Shown in pieces: positions 6,247 to 11,043 of a stretch of 11,043 nt of DNA. Within the stretch, counting starts at the first letter, position 1, and each line of letters opens with the position of its first letter. Origin of the DNA: Demequinaceae bacterium UBA4004 (GTDB lineage: Bacteria; Actinomycetota; Actinomycetes; Actinomycetales; Demequinaceae); contig DGBM01000232.1 in the NCBI GenBank assembly GCA_002384765.1, positions 6,794 through 17,836 of the forward strand, written 5' to 3'. The notes below the pieces were generated by a model, which saw only the letters and a list, made by a program, of their open reading frames with translations, had not been told where the DNA came from and did not search any database. Both the position numbers and the translations under genes were made by a program.

Positions 6247-6259
6247 AACAATGTCCCCA
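6247..6259 (+). promoter_or_regulatory. -10-like element placed for leaderless trpS transcription
   Basis: AACAAT at 6247-6252 is six bases before the trpS ATG at 6259, the same geometry as at dapE. The bases between (GTCCCC) have no Shine-Dalgarno character, so ordinary leadered initiation is unlikely. Only the A2 and T6 consensus positions are kept, and no convincing -35 is seen. Confidence 0.4.
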
Positions 6260-7269
6260 TGACTCAGCGCGTGTTCTCGGCGATGCAGCCGACCTCGGAC
6301 TCTCTCCAGCTCGGCAATTATCTGGGCGCCCTGCTGCAGTGGGTCGCGCTACAAGAGGGTCGCGACGCCGTGTACTCGGTCGTTGACCTGCACGCTCTGA
6401 CGGTCGCACCAGATCCCGCCGTGCTGACCCGCCGCACCCGCGTCACTGCGGCGCAGTTCCTGGCGGCGGGAGTGGATCCGGAACGGTCCACGCTGTTCGT
6501 CCAGTCGCACGTGCCGCAACACGCCGAGCTGACGTGGATCCTGTCGACCTTCACGGGCATGGGCGAAGCGGGCAGGATGACCCAGTTCAAGGACAAGTCC
6601 TCCAAGGTGGGCGAGTCCGGCACCAACGTGGGCCTCTTCATCTACCCCGTGCTGATGGCCGCCGACATTCTGCTGTACGACACCAACGTGGTGCCCGTGG
6701 GCGAGGACCAGCGCCAGCATCTAGAGCTCTCGCGCGACCTCGCACACCGGCTCAACACCCGCCTAGGCGAGGGCACCGTGACCGTGCCGGAGCCACACAT
6801 TGTGAAGGAGGTCGCCAAGATCTACGACCTCCAAGACCCCACCGCGAAGATGTCCAAGTCTTCGTCGAGCCCCAACGGCATCATCGACATCCTTGACGAC
6901 CCCAAGGTGATCACCAAGCGCATCAAGTCGGCCGTGACGGATGCGGACACCGTGATTCGCTTCGACCGTGAGAACAAGCCCGGAGTATCCAACCTGCTGA
7001 CGATCTACTCGGCCTTCACCGGCAGGCCGGTGGACCACATCGTCGCCGATTACGAAGGCAAGATGTACGGCCACCTCAAAGCCGACCTGGCCGATGTCGT
7101 GGTGGGAGCGCTGGCTCCCGTGCGCGACGCCGCGATGGAATGGATCGAGTCCCCGGACAGGTTGGACTCCGTGTTGGCGGACGGCGCCGCGAAAGCCTCC
7201 GTCATCGCACAGGCCACGCTTGAGCGCATCTACGACCGCGTGGGTCTGTTGCCACCCAAGCGTCGCTAG
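6259..7269 (+). CDS. trpS: Tryptophanyl-tRNA synthetase
   Basis: This class Ic enzyme charges tRNA(Trp) with tryptophan in the cytoplasm. The 336-residue length is normal for the bacterial form. The N-terminal signature [14 protein letters not shown] at residues 11-24 holds the HIGH-equivalent, with Gln where many homologues have His or Thr. The tryptophan-pocket stretch VVDLHALT at 41-48 keeps its His, the sensitive-type residue with respect to indolmycin, which suggests the housekeeping enzyme rather than a resistant paralogue. [16 protein letters not shown] at 147-162 and AKMSKS at 196-201 complete the set. The ATG at 6259 is the natural N-terminus but has no ribosome binding site, pointing to a leaderless message. 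A YihY-family gene follows after 19 bases. Confidence 0.96.
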   Translation: MTQRVFSAMQPTSDSLQLGNYLGALLQWVALQEGRDAVYSVVDLHALTVAPDPAVLTRRTRVTAAQFLAAGVDPERSTLFVQSHVPQHAELTWILSTFTGMGEAGRMTQFKDKSSKVGESGTNVGLFIYPVLMAADILLYDTNVVPVGEDQRQHLELSRDLAHRLNTRLGEGTVTVPEPHIVKEVAKIYDLQDPTAKMSKSSSSPNGIIDILDDPKVITKRIKSAVTDADTVIRFDRENKPGVSNLLTIYSAFTGRPVDHIVADYEGKMYGHLKADLADVVVGALAPVRDAAMEWIESPDRLDSVLADGAAKASVIAQATLERIYDRVGLLPPKRR

Positions 7270-7277
7270 TGCATGTC

Positions 7278-7284
7278 AGGAGGG
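7278..7284 (+). promoter_or_regulatory. Ribosome binding site of the YihY-family gene, with tandem ATG starts
   Basis: AGGAGGG is followed by two adjacent in-frame ATG codons, four bases away at 7289 and seven bases away at 7292. Either can serve; the spacing slightly favours the second. It excludes the long open frame that runs back into trpS. Confidence 0.65.
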
Positions 7285-7288
7285 CCGC

Positions 7289-8287
7289 ATGATGCACAAC
7301 CCGTCTCTCAAGGAGCGGGCACGGGTCCTGGCCTCCCGGGGCAAGCACCTCAAGTCGCGTTTTGACCAAACCCACGCGGGCCGCATGATTTCTCGCTACG
7401 GCGAGCGGAACGGCAACGTGCTCGCAGGCGGCATCGCGTACTACTCGCTCGTGTCGATCGCGGCGGGCCTGGTCATCGGCGCGACCATCGTCTCCTTCCT
7501 TGCCCAATACATCCCGGGTGTGCGGTCGGCATTCTTCAGGGTTCTGGAGAACGCGGTGCCAGGCGTCGTGGGATCCGGCAACGACGCGCTGGTGTCACCG
7601 GACACCACGCTGGCGACCACGGCGACGGGTCTGGTGGGATTGTTCGCGCTGCTTTTGGGTGCCAACCGCGCCTCCCGCTTCATTGGCGGCTTGCGCACGG
7701 GCGTCGTCACCATGCTCGGGCGCGATGCGGGCAACCCGTTGCAGGGCAAGTTGCGCGACGTCATTGCGCTCGTCGGGATCCTGCTGATTGGCATCGCGGG
7801 CCTCGTGGTGCAGGTGGTGGCCTCGGGTGCCGCGAAGTGGCTGGCGGGGCTGATCTCGGATACGACGGTGAGCGAGTGGTTGTTGCGCATCCCGGCACTG
7901 ATGGTGGGCCTCGTGATCGACATGCTGTTCGTGGCGATGGCGATCGTGGTGCTGGGTCACGCCCGGGCGCGGTGGCGGCGCCTCTGGCCGGTGCTCCTGG
8001 TCACCGCGGCAGTGATCGGCATCCTGCGGCTCGCCAGTTCCGCGTTGGTGGGTTCCGCGGCGGACAACGCCGTGCTCGCCTCGATCGCGGCGGTCGTGAC
8101 GCTCCTGATCTTCGTGGACTTCACGACGCGTGCGATCCTCATGGCTGCGGCCTGGATCGGCGCGCACCGCACGATCGATGCTGAGAACGTCGCACGGCCC
8201 GAGCGCCAGGTTGTCACGCGCGTAGGCGCGAAGGCCCGCAAGGGCAAGGTCACCACGCGGCGTGCCACGGTGCGGCTGCCACTCTAG
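7289..8287 (+). CDS. YihY/BrkB-family integral membrane protein
   Basis: The 332-residue protein shows the YihY/virulence factor BrkB pattern: an N-terminal RYGERNGNVLAGGIAYYSLVS motif (residues 36-56) leading into the first of about six membrane segments (about 46-72, 108-126, 157-179, 200-223, 233-254, 263-290). Its C-terminal tail of about 40 residues is basic (GAKARKGK, TTRRATVR) and probably cytoplasmic. The molecular function of the family is not established; old 'ribonuclease BN' and 'virulence factor' labels are not reliable. The start is either of two tandem ATG codons behind AGGAGGG; 7289 is given here. It lies 19 bases after trpS and is probably in the same unit. It ends 13 bases from the convergent sdhB stop, with no terminator visible in that gap. 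Confidence 0.87.
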   Translation: MMHNPSLKERARVLASRGKHLKSRFDQTHAGRMISRYGERNGNVLAGGIAYYSLVSIAAGLVIGATIVSFLAQYIPGVRSAFFRVLENAVPGVVGSGNDALVSPDTTLATTATGLVGLFALLLGANRASRFIGGLRTGVVTMLGRDAGNPLQGKLRDVIALVGILLIGIAGLVVQVVASGAAKWLAGLISDTTVSEWLLRIPALMVGLVIDMLFVAMAIVVLGHARARWRRLWPVLLVTAAVIGILRLASSALVGSAADNAVLASIAAVVTLLIFVDFTTRAILMAAAWIGAHRTIDAENVARPERQVVTRVGAKARKGKVTTRRATVRLPL

Positions 8288-8300
8288 GTGGAGCTGGCTG

Positions 8301-9058
8301 CTAGATCTCGCCGGTGTTGAGCACCCTCTTGACCTCGGAGATCGCTTTGGTGACCTCGATGCCGCGCGGGCACGCCTCGGTGCAGTTGAACGTGGTGCGG
8401 CACTTCCACACGCCCGCCTTGTCGTTGAGGATCTCCAGGCGGTCCCACTGACCAGAGTCGCGGCTGTCGAAGATGAACCGGTGGGCACCCACGATGGCTT
8501 GCGGGCCAAAGTACTGGCCGTCGCTCCAGAACACGGGGCACGCCGTGGTGCATGCGGCGCACATGATGCACTTGGTGGTGTCTTCGAAGCGCTCGCGCTC
8601 CTCCGGGGACTGCAGGCGCTCGCGTTCCGGCGTGGGGCCCGACGGCATCAGGAACGGCATGATCTCGCGGTAGGAGGCGAAGAAGGGCTCCATGTCCACG
8701 ATCAGGTCCTTCTCCAAGGGCAGGCCCTTGATCGCCTCCACGTAGATCGGCTGGGTGATGTCGAGGTCCTTGATGAGCGTCTTGCAGGCCAGGCGGTTGC
8801 GGCCGTTGATGCGCATGGCGTCGGAGCCGCAGACGCCGTGCGCGCAGGAGCGGCGGAAAGAGAGCGAGCCGTCCTGCTCCCACTTGATCCGGTGCAGGGC
8901 ATCGAGGATGCGGTCCGTCGGGTACATCTCAACGTCGAAGTCCTGCCAGCGCGGCTCTGCGTCGACTTCGGGGTCGAAACGACGGATGATCAGGGTGACC
9001 GTGAACGGCTGCGGGGCCTCGGGGGCCGCGGGATGGCCCTCCATCACAGCACTACTCA

Positions 9059-9059
<1 letters not shown>
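8301..9059 (-). CDS. sdhB: Succinate dehydrogenase iron-sulfur subunit
   Basis: SdhB carries electrons from the flavin of SdhA to quinone in complex II of the TCA cycle and respiratory chain. In the 252-residue product the [2Fe-2S] site is C72, C77, D80 and C92 (SCAHGVCGSD ... RLAC), with Asp in place of the third Cys as in E. coli SdhB. The [4Fe-4S] site is C164, C167, C170 and C230, and the [3Fe-4S] site is C174, C220 and C226. W178 in CPVFW lies in the quinone-site region. The ATG at 9059 shares one base with the sdhA stop (TGATG) and is preceded by GAGAGGA, so the start is firm. The short N-terminal extension before about residue 20 is of low complexity. It is the last gene of the operon. 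Confidence 0.97.
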
Positions 9060-10879
<1,820 letters not shown>

Positions 10880-10894
10880 GCGTCAGTTTTCTCT

Positions 10895-11043
10895 TCAGTT
10901 GGCGGTACAGAAATCGGCTATCAGACTCGGGTCGGCGCCGGCCGGGCAGGGATCGAAGGTGAAGATCACCAGAGCGCCCAACAGGATCAGCAGCGCCGCG
11001 ATTCCCGCAAGGCCGAGCTTGAGCGCTCTCGCGGTTGCCGGCC
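10895..11043 (-). CDS. C-terminal end of a membrane protein, probably the succinate dehydrogenase membrane anchor
   Basis: The last 48 residues of a gene that continues beyond the window. A hydrophobic segment (LGLAGIAALLILLGALVIF) is followed by a short tail, DPCPAGADPSLIADFCTAN, then TGA at 10897-10895. Its place directly before sdhA, where actinobacterial operons carry the SdhC/SdhD anchors, suggests SdhD. I do not recognise the tail sequence as typical of SdhD, and two cysteines in it are unusual, so the identity rests on position and the membrane segment. The stop is 15 bases before the sdhA GTG. Confidence 0.55.
   Translation of the reverse strand, partial: PATARALKLGLAGIAALLILLGALVIFTFDPCPAGADPSLIADFCTAN

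Noticed and set aside
7595..8509. A 304-codon open frame on the minus strand across the YihY gene and the end of sdhB
   Set aside because: It overlaps two well-supported genes, is dominated by Arg, His, Asp and Gly, and begins inside sdhB.

Overview
The window is ordinary high-GC chromosomal DNA from an actinobacterium. The family signatures (actinobacterial DapE, DUF3117, a sigE-rseA-htrA-tatB cluster, four-subunit-type succinate dehydrogenase) and the very dense packing point to the Actinomycetota, probably Micrococcales, although the genus cannot be fixed from sequence alone. No IS element, prophage, CRISPR array, tRNA, rRNA or other sign of horizontal transfer was seen. No gap between genes exceeds about 115 bases, so there is no long non-coding stretch to explain.

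Layout. Bases 1-42 may be the tail of an upstream gene. Next come dapE (52-1164, lysine/peptidoglycan precursor synthesis) and a LOG-family nucleotide phosphoribohydrolase (1200-1937), probably one transcription unit. A 55-codon DUF3117 gene (2045-2212) has its own promoter-like region and converges tail-to-tail with a minus-strand class I SAM methyltransferase (2225-2857). That methyltransferase is divergent from an envelope-stress operon on the plus strand: sigE (2970-3545), its zinc-binding membrane anti-sigma factor rseA (3542-4387), the HtrA-type PDZ serine protease (4396-5790) and tatB (5796-6209). trpS (6259-7269) and a YihY/BrkB-family membrane protein (7289-8287) follow. The YihY gene converges, with a 13-base gap, on a minus-strand succinate dehydrogenase operon: a membrane-anchor tail cut by the window edge (10895-11043), sdhA (9059-10879) and sdhB (8301-9059).

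How the genes work together. The gene order dapE - LOG - DUF3117 - methyltransferase (reversed) - sigE - rseA - htrA - tatB matches, from memory, the Mycobacterium tuberculosis Rv1202-Rv1224 neighbourhood, with several intervening genes absent here. The sigE operon joins an ECF sigma factor, its anti-sigma factor, a periplasmic-side protease and a Tat export component, so it is best read as a cell-envelope protein-quality module. An ECF-type promoter motif (GGGAAC ... CGTT) just upstream of sigE suggests autoregulation.

Points worth a second look are the ECF promoter; dapE, tatB and trpS starts that look leaderless; a large extracytoplasmic domain with a C-x-C pair on the anti-sigma factor; a methyltransferase that seems to have lost two metal-ligand positions; and the cysteine-bearing tail of the partial sdh membrane protein. 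I found no clear candidate for a wholly new system.
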